The notes beneath the pieces were generated by a model that did no database searches, was not told where the DNA came from, and saw nothing but the letters and a program-made list of their open reading frames with translations. From Nitratireductor sp. XY-223 (lineage in GTDB: Bacteria > Pseudomonadota > Alphaproteobacteria > Rhizobiales > Rhizobiaceae), in contig NZ_SPNT01000005.1 in NCBI RefSeq assembly GCF_004959855.1, forward strand, positions 310,001 to 374,000: DNA of 64,000 nucleotides. The letters run 5' to 3'. Each line of letters starts with the position of its first letter. Position 1 is the stretch's first letter. Position numbers and translations under genes: made by a program. Below, in pieces: positions 25,276-34,350 of this stretch.

Positions 25276-26005
25276 CACCGCAGCGTTCCTGGAAGTGACG
25301 GACCTGACGGCCGGATACCGGCGCGGACTACCGATCCTGCACGGTGTATCGATGGCGGTGAATACCGGCGAGATCGTCACGGTCATCGGCCCGAACGGCG
25401 CCGGCAAATCGACATTGATCAAGGCCGTCGCCGGTCTTGTCATCGTCGAAGGCGGCAGCATAAACCTCGGATCGAAGGACCTCATCGGCGTCGCGCCCGA
25501 TCGCCTCGGTTCCTTCGGGCTCTCCTATGTGCCGCAGACGGCCAACATTTTCACCACACTCAGCGTCGCGCAGAACCTGGCGCTTGCCGCACGACGCTGC
25601 CGATCGGAGCCCGAGGTGCGCATTGCCGCCATGCTGGACCTTTTTCCCGCGCTGGCGGAACGGCGCGCGGTGCGCGGCAGCGGGCTTTCCGGCGGCCAGC
25701 GCCAGGTGCTTGCCATCGCCATGGCACTGATCGCACAGCCGCGGATCATCCTGATGGACGAGCCGACCGCCGGGCTGTCGCCAAGGGCGAGCCAGGACGT
25801 GCTCGAACTGATCGGCAAGATCGCCAGCGACGGCGTCTCCGTTCTGCTTGTCGAGCAGAATGCCAGAATGGCGCTCGGCGTCTCCGACAGGGCCTATATC
25901 CTCGCCGACGGCCAGAACCAGATGGACGGCCCGGCCGCCGATATCCTCGACGACCCGGCCGTGGCGGAGATCTATCTCGGCGGCAGGCGAAAGGGGGCGG
26001 CATGA
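25268..26005 (+). CDS. Liv-type ABC ATPase (LivF-like)
   Basis: A 245-residue ATP-binding subunit paired with the LivG-like protein. Walker A GPNGAGKST, 'YVPQTANIF' Q-loop, signature LSGGQRQV, Walker B IILMDEPTAGLSP and H-loop VEQNARMAL are visible; the H-loop His is Gln, as is common in LivF. It overlaps the LivH-like permease gene by an ATGA (26002-26005). Confidence 0.92.
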   Translation: MPDTAAFLEVTDLTAGYRRGLPILHGVSMAVNTGEIVTVIGPNGAGKSTLIKAVAGLVIVEGGSINLGSKDLIGVAPDRLGSFGLSYVPQTANIFTTLSVAQNLALAARRCRSEPEVRIAAMLDLFPALAERRAVRGSGLSGGQRQVLAIAMALIAQPRIILMDEPTAGLSPRASQDVLELIGKIASDGVSVLLVEQNARMALGVSDRAYILADGQNQMDGPAADILDDPAVAEIYLGGRRKGAA

Positions 26006-26913
26006 TCCAGGCCCTGTTCGACGGCGTACTGGTCGGCTCGATCCTGTCGCTGGGAGCGATCGGCCTGACCCTGGTGATGCACATCCTGCGGTTCGCCAAT
26101 TTCTCGCATGCGGAGCTGCTCTCCGTCGGCGCCTATTGCGCGCTCACCTTCGACGCCGCGCTCTCCGGCATTGCGCCGGTGCTTGCCGAACTGATCGGGC
26201 CGTTCTCCATGTCCGCGGCCCTGGCGCTGGCAACGCTCGCCGCAGCCGTGGTGACCGGCCTGACAGCGGTTTTGATCGACCGGCTCGTCTTTCGCCGGCT
26301 GCGCGATACGGCCGGACCGCTGACCATGGTCTTCGCCTCGTTCGGCGTGGCGCTGATCATGCGCAACCTAATCGCCCTCGTCTTCGGCCTGCAGACGGAA
26401 CGCTTCACCGACGCGATCTCCTTCGCCACCATGATCAGCAGCGACCCGCTGCTGCTCATCAAGCCGGACCAGGTGGGCATCCTCGTCATCGCGCTTGCGG
26501 CGATGGGCGCGCTGCATCTCGTGCTGACCCGGACAACACTCGGCTTCGCGCTGCGCGCGGTCGCCGAGAACCCGACGCTCGCGCAGGTCAACGGCATCGC
26601 CCTGCCCTCCATGATCAGGCTGACCTGGATCATCGGGGGCGGGCTCGCCGCTGTTGCCGGCGTGCTCTACGGCATCGACAATCAGCTCAGCCCGGTCATG
26701 GGCCGTGATCTCGTCCTGTCGCTCTTCGCCGCCGCGATCGTCGGCGGGCTCGGCAGCGTCACCGGCGCCATGCTCGGCGGCTTCATCGTCGGACTCGCCT
26801 CCTCCTTCGCCATCCTGCTGTTGCCCGCCGGATACAAGCCGGCCATTCCCTTCCTCGTCATCCTGGCGACCCTTTACGTGCGCCCCAACGGCCTGTTCGG
26901 AGAGGCGCGATGA
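26002..26913 (+). CDS. Liv-type ABC permease (LivH-like)
   Basis: A 303-residue inner-membrane permease with about eight hydrophobic segments and the LivH pattern ('GLTLVMHILRFANFSHAEL' near the start; the cytoplasmic coupling loop 'LGFALRAVAENPTLAQVNGI'). It overlaps both neighbours by 4 bp. Together with the LivM-like protein it forms the channel; the ligand is unknown. Confidence 0.92.
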   Translation: MIQALFDGVLVGSILSLGAIGLTLVMHILRFANFSHAELLSVGAYCALTFDAALSGIAPVLAELIGPFSMSAALALATLAAAVVTGLTAVLIDRLVFRRLRDTAGPLTMVFASFGVALIMRNLIALVFGLQTERFTDAISFATMISSDPLLLIKPDQVGILVIALAAMGALHLVLTRTTLGFALRAVAENPTLAQVNGIALPSMIRLTWIIGGGLAAVAGVLYGIDNQLSPVMGRDLVLSLFAAAIVGGLGSVTGAMLGGFIVGLASSFAILLLPAGYKPAIPFLVILATLYVRPNGLFGEAR

Positions 26914-27902
26914 TCGGGCTCATCTCCTATCTCGTGTTCTTCCTGACGATCTCGGCCATCCTCGCCATCGCCGTACTGGGGCTCAACCTGCAATGGGGCA
27001 ATGCCGGCATCTTCAACGGCGGCGTCGTCGCCTTCTTCGGAACCGGCGCCTACCTGATGATCATTCTCGGCGGGCCGGAACGGGCCGGCGAACTCGGCGG
27101 CTTCGGCCTGCCCTGGCCGATCGCCCTTGCCGGCGGCGCAGCGGCGGCCGGTCTGCTGGCCGTCGTCGTCGGCCTGGCGACGACCCGGCTGCGGCACGAC
27201 TACCTGGCGATCGCCACATTCGGCATCGCGGTCGCGATCGAGGCCTTCGTGCGCAACGCCACCTACCTAAGCGGCGGCGCCAAGGGTATCCGCGGCTTCG
27301 AGCGCCCGCTGGAAGCGCTGGTCGACAATCCTTTCCTTTACAGCCTGCTTTACCTGGCGCTGACGGTGGCGTTCCTGGCGATCGTCTATGCGGGCCTCTC
27401 AAGGCTTGTTTCCTCGCCCTACGGGCGGCTGTTGCGCGCCATTCGCGAGGACGAGACCGCGGCCCGCTCGCTGGGCAAGAACCCAGCCCGCGCGCGCCTC
27501 GAGGCCTTCGTCATCGGCGCGGTGATCATGGGGTTCGCCGGCGGGCTCTACGCGACATTCTACGCCTTCATCAGCCCGCAGGACCTGGCGCCCATCCTGA
27601 CGTTCCAGATCTGGGCGATGCTGATCGTCGGCGGCGCCGGAAACAATCTTGGTGCCGTTGTCGGCACATTCGTCGTCTGGGGATGCTGGGTCGCCAGCGG
27701 CAATGCGTTGTCGAGCCTCGCACCCCAGGAGCTGCAGCTTTATGCCGGCACGCTCCAATACATCCTTATCGGCCTGATCATCGTTGTCACGCTGCTGGTC
27801 AGGCCGCGCGGGCTTTTGCCCGAAAGGCTGCAGGTCACCAAACGGCCGGGCCCACAGAACACCGGCGTCGTCAGCAGCGCCGGCGAGCAATATCAGAGCT
27901 GA
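26910..27902 (+). CDS. Liv-type ABC permease (LivM-like)
   Basis: A 330-residue inner-membrane permease with about nine hydrophobic segments and the LivM hallmark 'LGLNLQWGNAGIFNGG' near residue 25, followed by the coupling loop 'GRLLRAIREDETAARSLGKN'. It ends 17 bp before the binding protein gene. The family is clear; substrate specificity lies with the binding protein. Confidence 0.92.
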   Translation: MIGLISYLVFFLTISAILAIAVLGLNLQWGNAGIFNGGVVAFFGTGAYLMIILGGPERAGELGGFGLPWPIALAGGAAAAGLLAVVVGLATTRLRHDYLAIATFGIAVAIEAFVRNATYLSGGAKGIRGFERPLEALVDNPFLYSLLYLALTVAFLAIVYAGLSRLVSSPYGRLLRAIREDETAARSLGKNPARARLEAFVIGAVIMGFAGGLYATFYAFISPQDLAPILTFQIWAMLIVGGAGNNLGAVVGTFVVWGCWVASGNALSSLAPQELQLYAGTLQYILIGLIIVVTLLVRPRGLLPERLQVTKRPGPQNTGVVSSAGEQYQS

Positions 27903-27919
27903 ACAGAGGGAGAATGACT

Positions 27920-29179
27920 ATGCATTCCGGACTGAAAACCACAATCGGCGCGGCGGTGGTCACCGCCGGCCTGTCGGCCGTTCCGGCCATGGCACAGGAC
28001 TGCACGACCAAGATCGGCGCCGTCCTGCCGACATCGGTGGACTGGGGCCGACCCATCGCCGAGACCGCCGCCTTCGCGGTCGACCTCTTCAACGTCGCCG
28101 GCGGCGTCAAGGGCTGCAAGGTTGAGATGATCCTGCGCGACACGCAGACCGACCCGAAGGTCGGTGTCGACGCGGCGAAGGCGCTGGTCGACCTCGAAAA
28201 GGTGCCGGTGCTGCTCGGCGCCGTCTCGTCCGGCGTTTCCATGCCGATCCTGACATCGGTAACGGTGCCGTCAAAGGTCATGCAGATGTCGTGCTGCTCG
28301 TCATCGACGGCATTCACGAGCGTCGCCAGCGAGGGAAAGACCGACGGGCTGTGGTTCCGCACCTTCGCGACCACGCGCAACCAGTCGGCGGTGGCCGCCC
28401 TGCTCGTCAAGGAGCGCGGCTACAAGAATGTCGCCATCTTCTACAAGAACGACGACTGGGGCCAGGACATCGGCCGCCTCGTCAAGGCGGACCTCGAGGC
28501 CATGGGCGTGACCGTGCCGGCATCCATCGCCATCACCGACGGCCAGTCCTCCTACCGGTCCGAGGTCACCGAAGTGCTCAAGAGCCAGCCGGAGGCGATC
28601 TACATGGCGCTCTACCCGGCCGAGGGCGCGCTGGTGACGCGCGAATGGATATCGCTTGGCGGAACGCAAAAAATGGTCGTCGCCAACTCGCTGAAATCCG
28701 AGGAGTACCGCGACAGCGTCGGCCTGCAGTATCTGGGCGAAACCGTCGGCCATGACAGTGCCCAGCCGCGCACCGAAAGCGCCCGCGGCTTTGTCGAACT
28801 CTACAAGGAACAGTTCGATGCCGAACCCAGCGGCCCGGGCCTGCCGAACAGCTTCGACGCGGCGATGATCGCGTTGCTTGCCATGGAGGCGGCACCGGAT
28901 GCGAGCGGACCCGCAATCGCCGCTTCCGTCGCCAAGGTGACGGACCCCGCGGGCGAGCCGATCTTCCCGAACGCGGAAGGGCTGAAGAAGGCCAAGGAAC
29001 TGCTCGGCGCCGGCAAGTCCATCTCCTACCAGGGCGGAACCGGACCGGTGAAGTTCGACGCCAACGGCGACGTCTCGGCGCCGGCCGTTGCCTGGAAGTT
29101 CGATGAATCGGGCACCCAGGAGGTCCAGTACTTCACGCTCGACGAGGTGGATTCCTTCATTGCCTCGCTGGAGAACTGA
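27920..29179 (+). CDS. Liv-type ABC substrate-binding protein
   Basis: A 419-residue periplasmic binding protein of the branched-chain amino acid/amide class (type I fold). A signal peptide ends at AMA-Q near residue 26. The ligand-fold segment 'GAVLPTSVDWGRPIAETAAFAVDLFNVAGG' pattern and the hinge region 'WFRTFATTRNQS' follow the LivK family. Two adjacent Cys (MSCCSSSTAF) near the ligand pocket are unusual. The start was taken at 27920, 7 nt after GGGAG; an ATG at 27914 is too close. A terminator follows before the aldo/keto reductase-RidA gene. Confidence 0.88.
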   Translation: MHSGLKTTIGAAVVTAGLSAVPAMAQDCTTKIGAVLPTSVDWGRPIAETAAFAVDLFNVAGGVKGCKVEMILRDTQTDPKVGVDAAKALVDLEKVPVLLGAVSSGVSMPILTSVTVPSKVMQMSCCSSSTAFTSVASEGKTDGLWFRTFATTRNQSAVAALLVKERGYKNVAIFYKNDDWGQDIGRLVKADLEAMGVTVPASIAITDGQSSYRSEVTEVLKSQPEAIYMALYPAEGALVTREWISLGGTQKMVVANSLKSEEYRDSVGLQYLGETVGHDSAQPRTESARGFVELYKEQFDAEPSGPGLPNSFDAAMIALLAMEAAPDASGPAIAASVAKVTDPAGEPIFPNAEGLKKAKELLGAGKSISYQGGTGPVKFDANGDVSAPAVAWKFDESGTQEVQYFTLDEVDSFIASLEN

Positions 29180-29185
29180 CACGGA

Positions 29186-29212
29186 CGCCCGGCCAACGGC
29201 CGGGCGCCTTTT
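29186..29212 (+). terminator. rho-independent terminator or attenuator after the binding protein gene
   Basis: A perfect 9-bp stem CGCCCGGCC/GGCCGGGCG with AAC loop is followed by CCTTTT. It lies between the Liv binding protein and the fusion gene, so the latter may be read at a lower level through it. Confidence 0.8.
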
Positions 29213-29227
29213 CGGAGCCGAAAACCG

Positions 29228-30694
29228 ATGACGGGCAAGCCCGAACGCACGGAACTGGCACCGGGCCTTGAGGCAAGCCGGATCATCACCGGCCTGTGGC
29301 AGGTCGCGGACATGGAACGCGGCGGCAAACCGCTCGACCGCGTTCCGGCCGCCCGCGTGCTCGTCGACTACGCGGAAAGCGGCTTCGACACGTTCGACAT
29401 GGCCGACCACTATGGCTCGGCGGAACTGATTTCCGGCGAAGCCCGCCGGATGCTGCTTCAGAAAAACGGCGGCACCGACGCGAAATTTTTGACCAAGTGG
29501 TGTCCCGAACCACACCAGACGACACCGGAAGCAGTGCGCGCCGGCATCGCGGAACGCTGCGACAGGCTCGGCGTCGAGACGATCGATCTGCTCCAGCTGC
29601 ACTGGTGGTCGTTCGAATATCCCGGATATCTTGACGTGATGGACACGCTGATGCGCCTCAAGCAGGACGGCGTTATCGGGCATATCGGGGTGACGAATTT
29701 CGACACCGATCACCTTTACCTGCTGCTGCAGCAGGGCTACGAGATCGCCACCAACCAGGTCTCCTGCTCGTTGCTCGACCGCAGGGCGCTGGCCGGCCTG
29801 AGCGACCTGTGCCTTGAGCGCGGCGTCAGGCTGCTGGCCTACGGAACGCTGGCCGGCGGCTTCATGTCGGAAAAGTGGCTTGGCAAACCCGAGCCTTCGG
29901 TCACCGACTGGAGCAAGATGAAATATTCGAGATTCATCGGCACCATCGGCGGCTGGCCGGTCTTCCAGGACCTGCTTTCCTGCCTCGACGGAATCGCGCG
30001 GCGCCACGGCGTGTCGATCGCCAATGTCGCGACGCGCTGGATCCTGGACCAGCCGGCCGTCGGCGCCGCGGTCATCGGCGCGCGGCTGACCCGGTCGGAG
30101 CACCGCGCCTCCAACACCGACGCGTTCTCCTTCGCGCTGGATCAGCAGGACCATAATGCCATCGCGGCCTTTACCGGGCAGATGAAATCCGTTCCCGGCG
30201 ACTGCGGCGACGAATACCGCCGGCCGCCCTATCTCACCGCCTCGGGCGACCTGACAGATCACCTGAGCGAACTGCCGCCGGTCTTCGAGGTGGTCGAGAA
30301 CAACGGCCGCCGCCAGGCCCTGTCGGGCAGCGAATGGGAGCCGGTCGCCGGTTACTGCCGCGCTTTGCGTAAGGGCAACCGGATCCTGGTCAGCGGCACG
30401 ACCGCGACGCATGGCGAAAGCCGGGTCGTTTGCCCCGGCGACGTGCGCGGCCAGACGATCTACATCCTCGACAAGATCCTCGGCGCGATCACGTCGCTGG
30501 GCGGGACGCGCGAAGACGTCATACGCACGCGCATCTATCTGCGCGACGCCGATCAGTGGGAACCCGCCTCCCGCGTCCACGGCCGGTATTTCGGCACGGT
30601 CAGGCCGGCCAACACGCTCCTCGAGATCGGCCGGCTGGTCGGCGACTACGCGGTCGAAATCGAAGCGGAAGCCGAGGTGACCAAAAGCCGCTGA
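29228..30694 (+). CDS. aldo/keto reductase-RidA fusion protein
   Basis: A 488-residue two-domain protein. Residues 1-340 form an aldo/keto reductase with a full tetrad (Asp and Tyr in MADHYGS, Lys in FLTKWCPE, His in LLQLHWWS). Residues 370-488 are RidA/YjgF-like ('RILVSGTTATHG', 'DVIRTRIYL', 'RPANTLLEIGRL', 'VEIEAEAEV'). In RidA enamine/imine deaminases the Arg of P-A-R binds the substrate carboxylate; here the triplet reads PAN. The domain may thus bind a different ligand. The gene ends the Liv importer operon, and its reductase half is a paralogue of the enzyme at 23453. Confidence 0.88.
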   Translation: MTGKPERTELAPGLEASRIITGLWQVADMERGGKPLDRVPAARVLVDYAESGFDTFDMADHYGSAELISGEARRMLLQKNGGTDAKFLTKWCPEPHQTTPEAVRAGIAERCDRLGVETIDLLQLHWWSFEYPGYLDVMDTLMRLKQDGVIGHIGVTNFDTDHLYLLLQQGYEIATNQVSCSLLDRRALAGLSDLCLERGVRLLAYGTLAGGFMSEKWLGKPEPSVTDWSKMKYSRFIGTIGGWPVFQDLLSCLDGIARRHGVSIANVATRWILDQPAVGAAVIGARLTRSEHRASNTDAFSFALDQQDHNAIAAFTGQMKSVPGDCGDEYRRPPYLTASGDLTDHLSELPPVFEVVENNGRRQALSGSEWEPVAGYCRALRKGNRILVSGTTATHGESRVVCPGDVRGQTIYILDKILGAITSLGGTREDVIRTRIYLRDADQWEPASRVHGRYFGTVRPANTLLEIGRLVGDYAVEIEAEAEVTKSR

Positions 30695-30747
30695 GAAATG
30701 CCTGGGTCGGCCAAATCCGCGTACGCATTAATGGGCTTCGGGCCTGT

Positions 30748-31890
30748 TTACCGGTCCGGCCGTTCGGCCAGGCTGTTGCGCATGGCGAGCCGGTCGAGGT
30801 TGACAATCGTCGACAGCATGATGCGATCCTGGCTCCAGTCATTCGGCTTCTGGATGGCGACGGTCGCGAGCGCCACCATCGCTACCAGCGGCACCAGCAG
30901 GCTGACGAGCGCCGAATTGCGGTTGCGCGTGGCGCCACCCTCGAAGAGCGAGACCAGACGCCGGCGCAATATCGCCGCCGGGCTGTTGCCGAACAGGGAG
31001 CTGTCCGACTTGACCAGGGCAACCCCGGGGACCGAGATTGAGAAAAGCCGGTCCCTGCGGAGGCTGTTCTGGCAGACACGCAACAGGCATTCGCAATAGG
31101 CCTCGATGTCGTAGTGCTTGCGGGCGAGGACACGCTGGTCACAGGACAGTTCACGAAGGTACTCGATCTGGCGCTTCCACAGGTAGAACACCGGGTTCCA
31201 GAAGAACAGCGGCTTGAGAAATTCGAGCGCCAACTCCCACTCGATGTCGTATTGCCTGATATGCTGGAATTCGTGGCAAAGCGCAATTTTCACATCTTCG
31301 CCGTCGCCAAGCATGCTCGACGGTATTACGACAAATCTTCTGCGCAGCGTGCGCGTGGAGAACGGAACGCGCGCCGTGTCCGACAGGAGCAGGTGCACAT
31401 TGCCGAAACGACGCCACGTGAAGCTGTTGCGGATGATCCTGCGAAGCTGAATCATGCTGAGTAGAAGGCGCGCCGCAAACAACAGGAAGCCGCCGGCCAG
31501 AACCGCCGAAATGACGATGCCGATCTGGCTGTTGATATTGACGAGGTCGCTCGTCAGGCTGTTGCGCATGACGAGATAGACTTCGAGCTGCGAGGCGTTC
31601 ATCTCAAACCGACCCTGCAGATACTGGGCAAGTATGATGTCGGAAAGAGTCATGGAAAAATCGGGCGACAGCACACCGGCTCTCGCGAAAAGTGCGAAAC
31701 AGGCAACGAGAACGGGGCTCGCGCAGACAGCCAGAAACAGGCCGTTCAGGAGCTTGAGTTGGGTCACATAGGCATGTTTCATGCCGGCGCGATTGAGACA
31801 GAGACGGGCGAGCAGCCACAGGCCGAAGGCAAAGGCCATCAGGATGTTGATGTTGAGATATGCGTCAAGGACGGCGCTAATCGGAATCAT
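30748..31890 (-). CDS. BlaR1/MecR1-type M56 membrane metallopeptidase without sensor domain
   Basis: A 380-residue protein with N-terminal membrane helices (about 8-28, 45-65, 120-145) and a zinc peptidase domain with HEFQH near residue 206, followed by the downstream 'RELSCDQRVL' segment that supplies the third ligand. Another helix lies near 335-352. The penicillin-binding sensor domain of BlaR1 is absent and no beta-lactamase gene is nearby. It overlaps the BlaI-like repressor gene by 14 bp. The inferred role is proteolytic release of that repressor in response to an unknown envelope signal. Confidence 0.87.
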   Translation of the reverse strand: MIPISAVLDAYLNINILMAFAFGLWLLARLCLNRAGMKHAYVTQLKLLNGLFLAVCASPVLVACFALFARAGVLSPDFSMTLSDIILAQYLQGRFEMNASQLEVYLVMRNSLTSDLVNINSQIGIVISAVLAGGFLLFAARLLLSMIQLRRIIRNSFTWRRFGNVHLLLSDTARVPFSTRTLRRRFVVIPSSMLGDGEDVKIALCHEFQHIRQYDIEWELALEFLKPLFFWNPVFYLWKRQIEYLRELSCDQRVLARKHYDIEAYCECLLRVCQNSLRRDRLFSISVPGVALVKSDSSLFGNSPAAILRRRLVSLFEGGATRNRNSALVSLLVPLVAMVALATVAIQKPNDWSQDRIMLSTIVNLDRLAMRNSLAERPDR

Positions 31891-32275
31891 TTTTCATCCT
31901 CCTATCCAGCAGCTCGCTGATTTCGTTCAGCGCGTCCTTCGACAGGTCATTGTCATCGACCAGGCGGGCCACCAGCGTGGCCGGCGTATTGTCGAAAAGC
32001 TTCTCGGACAGGTCCTTCAGGGAGCGCGTCTGATACGCGTCCTTGCTCAGCAGTGCCCTGTAGAGGAAGGTCTTTCCCTGTTTCGTGCTGGTAACGAACC
32101 CCTTTTGCTCCAGGATCCTCATGATCGTCGCCGCAGACGTGTACGCAAGATCGCGGTCCGGAGCCAGGTTGGCCAGGACATCACGAACCGTTCCCTCCCC
32201 GAGTTCCCAAAGACGGGTCATGAATTCGAGCTCGACCTCTGTCAGAAATTCGGCCTTCTTCTTTTGTCGCACCAT
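31877..32275 (-). CDS. BlaI/MecI-family repressor
   Basis: A 132-residue winged-helix repressor of the penicillinase family ('LTEVELEFMTRLWELGEGTVRDVL', 'YTSAATIMRILEQKGFVTSTKQGKTFLYRALL'). The region near residues 100-105 matches where such repressors are cleaved or dimerise. ATG 32275 was chosen because it gives the usual family length; upstream in-frame ATGs would add an unrelated basic tail and cover a possible operator at 32314-32323. It is co-transcribed with the overlapping M56 peptidase gene. Target genes other than its own operon are unknown. Confidence 0.85.
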   Translation of the reverse strand: MVRQKKKAEFLTEVELEFMTRLWELGEGTVRDVLANLAPDRDLAYTSAATIMRILEQKGFVTSTKQGKTFLYRALLSKDAYQTRSLKDLSEKLFDNTPATLVARLVDDNDLSKDALNEISELLDRRMKNDSD

Positions 32276-32313
32276 GGTCCCGTCCAAAGACACCTCGCCT
32301 CGTTCCGCGCGAC

Positions 32314-32323
32314 AGTACATACT
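32314..32323. promoter_or_regulatory. possible BlaI-type operator
   Basis: AGTA-CA-TACT forms a short inverted repeat 39 bp upstream of the repressor start. BlaI/MecI operators contain TACA/TGTA half-sites, which it resembles. The element is short, so chance is possible. Confidence 0.35.
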
Positions 32324-32400
32324 AAAACTTTCGTTTTTCCAAGCGAATTTTTCGTGCCCCCGCGATCGGGACCGGACTGGATCGCACCGAATCCCCTTTG

Positions 32401-32679
32401 TCAGACTTTCCAGAAGCAGAAGGCACCCCAGGCAACGCTCAAGAAAAGCGGCGCCCAAAGCGGCAGGCCGAACAGTCCGAGCCAGGCAAGAAAGATATAG
32501 ACGGCGCCCAGAAGCGACATGAACAGCCGGTCGCCGCGGGTGGTCACCAGACCGAATATGCCCCGGCGTTCTGCGCCGCCGGGATAGCGGATTTCAAGGG
32601 CGGTGAGCACGGCCATCGCCGAAAAAATGCCGATGAACACCAGCGCGGTCGGCCAGGTCCAGGCCATCCAGCTCAGCAT
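32401..32679 (-). CDS. glpU: DUF2160 membrane protein of the glycerol ABC importer (GlpU-like)
   Basis: A 92-residue small membrane protein with two or three helices. It matches DUF2160 by 'WMAWTWPTALVFIGIF', 'YPGGAERRGIFGLVTTRGDR' and the aromatic-rich end. Genes of this family accompany the rhizobial glpSTPQ glycerol importers. The ATG shares one base with the stop of the GlpQ-like gene (TGATG at 32677-32681). Its biochemical role in transport is not known. Confidence 0.8.
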   Translation of the reverse strand: MLSWMAWTWPTALVFIGIFSAMAVLTALEIRYPGGAERRGIFGLVTTRGDRLFMSLLGAVYIFLAWLGLFGLPLWAPLFLSVAWGAFCFWKV

Positions 32680-33476
32680 CACACCCTCCCCAGGGCAAAG
32701 CCCTTGGCAATGTAGTTGCGGACGAAATAGATGACGATCGCGCCCGGAATGATGGTCAGCGTTCCGGCCGCGGCCAGCAGGCCAAGCTCGTAGCCGGCGC
32801 TCGACGCGGTCTTCGTCATCGTCGCGGCAATCGGCTTGGCGGCCACCGCCGTCAGTGTCTTGGCGAGCAGCAGCTCGACCCATGAGAACATGAAGCAGAA
32901 GAAGGCGGCCACGCCGACGCCCGAACTGATCGTCGGCAGGAAAATTGTGATGAAGAAGCGGGGAAAGGAATAGCCGTCGACATAGGCGGTCTCGTCCAGC
33001 TCCACCGGTACGCCGCTCATGAAACCCTCGAGGATCCAGACGGCAAGCGGAATGTTGAACAGACAATGCGCCAGCGCCACGGCCCAATAGGTGTCGAACA
33101 GGCCGACGGCCGAATAGAGCTGGAAGAAGGGCAGTGCGAAGACGGCGGCCGGCGCCATCCGGTTGGTCAGCAGCCAGAAGAAGAGCTGCTTGTCTCCCAG
33201 GAACCTGTAGCGCGAGAACGCATAGGCCGCAGGCAACGCCACGGCGATCGAGATCACCGTGTTGAGCGACACATAGGCGATCGAGTTGATATAGCCCCAG
33301 TACCAGGAAGGGTCGGTGAAGATCACCCGGTAATTATCGAAGGTCCAGGTCTGCGGGAACAGCGAGAAGCCCGACAGGATCTCGCCCGTTGTCTTGAAGC
33401 TCATCGCCACCAGCCAGTAGATCGGCAGGAGCAGGAACAGGATATAGATGATGACGATCCAGTTTCTCTTGCGCAT
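32679..33476 (-). CDS. glpQ: glycerol ABC importer permease (GlpQ-like)
   Basis: A 265-residue MalG-type permease with six predicted helices. It has the EAA loop ('DETAYVDGYSFPRFFITIFLPTISSG' pattern near residue 160) that contacts the ATPases. Gene order (binding protein, two ATPases, two permeases, DUF2160) matches the rhizobial glycerol transporter. A 16-bp gap separates it from the upstream permease gene. The glycerol assignment rests on that context plus DUF2160. Confidence 0.82.
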   Translation of the reverse strand: MRKRNWIVIIYILFLLLPIYWLVAMSFKTTGEILSGFSLFPQTWTFDNYRVIFTDPSWYWGYINSIAYVSLNTVISIAVALPAAYAFSRYRFLGDKQLFFWLLTNRMAPAAVFALPFFQLYSAVGLFDTYWAVALAHCLFNIPLAVWILEGFMSGVPVELDETAYVDGYSFPRFFITIFLPTISSGVGVAAFFCFMFSWVELLLAKTLTAVAAKPIAATMTKTASSAGYELGLLAAAGTLTIIPGAIVIYFVRNYIAKGFALGRV

Positions 33477-33492
33477 TTGGTCTTTCCTGCCG

Positions 33493-34350
33493 CTAGTTGT
33501 TGCGGGTCATCAGCGTGTAGAACAGCCACGAGGCCAGAAGCGTGATCGCGAAATAGATAAGCGACATGGCCGCTGCGGGACCGAGGTCGAACTGACCGAG
33601 CGCCATCTTCTCCAGATCGATCGACAGCAGCGTGGTGGAGTTTCCGGGGCCGCCGCCTGTCAGCACGAAGGGTTCGGTGTAGATGTTGAAGCTGTCCATG
33701 AAGCGCAGCAGCACAGCGATGATCAGCACCTGCTTCATCTTCGGCAACTGGATGAAGCGGAACACCGACCAGGCCGAGGCCCCGTCGATCTTCGCCGCCT
33801 GGTAATAGGCGTCCGGGATCGATACCAGTCCTGCGTAGGACAGCAGCGCCACCAGCGACGTCCAATGCCACACATCCATCACGATAATGGTGATCCAGGC
33901 GGCCAGCGGATCCTGGGTCATGTTGTAGTTGATGCCCAGCGTGTGGTTCATGACATAGCCAAGCAGGCCGATATCGGGCAGCGTGAAGATGTTCCACATG
34001 GCGCCGACGACATTCCACGGAATGAGCATCGGCAGCGCCATGGTGACGAGGCACACCGGCACCCAGAAGCCCTTGCGCGGCATGGCCAGCGCTATGATGA
34101 CGCCGAGCGGCACCTCGATCGCCAGGATTGTGCCGGTGAACAGGAACTGCCTGCCGAGCGCGGCGTGGAAACGTTCCGAACGCAGCAGCTTCTCGAACCA
34201 GTCGAGCCCCTGCCAGAAGAAGAGGTTGTCGCCGAATGTCTCCTGCACCGAGTAATTGACGACGGTCATCATCGGGATCAGCGCGTTGAATGCCACTAGC
34301 AAAAGCACGGGCATGACGAAATACCAGGCTTTCTGATTTTCGACCTTCAT
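33493..34350 (-). CDS. glpP: glycerol ABC importer permease (GlpP-like)
   Basis: A 285-residue MalF-type permease with six predicted helices and an EAA loop ('YYQAAKIDGASAWSVFRFIQLPKM' pattern near residue 190). It overlaps the upstream ATPase gene by an ATGA (34347-34350). It forms the membrane channel with the GlpQ-like permease. Confidence 0.82.
   Translation of the reverse strand: MKVENQKAWYFVMPVLLLVAFNALIPMMTVVNYSVQETFGDNLFFWQGLDWFEKLLRSERFHAALGRQFLFTGTILAIEVPLGVIIALAMPRKGFWVPVCLVTMALPMLIPWNVVGAMWNIFTLPDIGLLGYVMNHTLGINYNMTQDPLAAWITIIVMDVWHWTSLVALLSYAGLVSIPDAYYQAAKIDGASAWSVFRFIQLPKMKQVLIIAVLLRFMDSFNIYTEPFVLTGGGPGNSTTLLSIDLEKMALGQFDLGPAAAMSLIYFAITLLASWLFYTLMTRNN

Noticed and set aside
26654-27919. 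Long in-frame extension upstream of the Liv binding protein
   Set aside because: It is a shadow of the livH/livM permease genes in another frame; composition is Arg/Ser/Pro-rich and the signal peptide starts at 27920.
28301-30580. Very long open frame (759 codons) on the minus strand
   Set aside because: It lies opposite the binding protein and reductase-RidA genes, which have clear domains. High GC and third-position bias produce such antisense frames.
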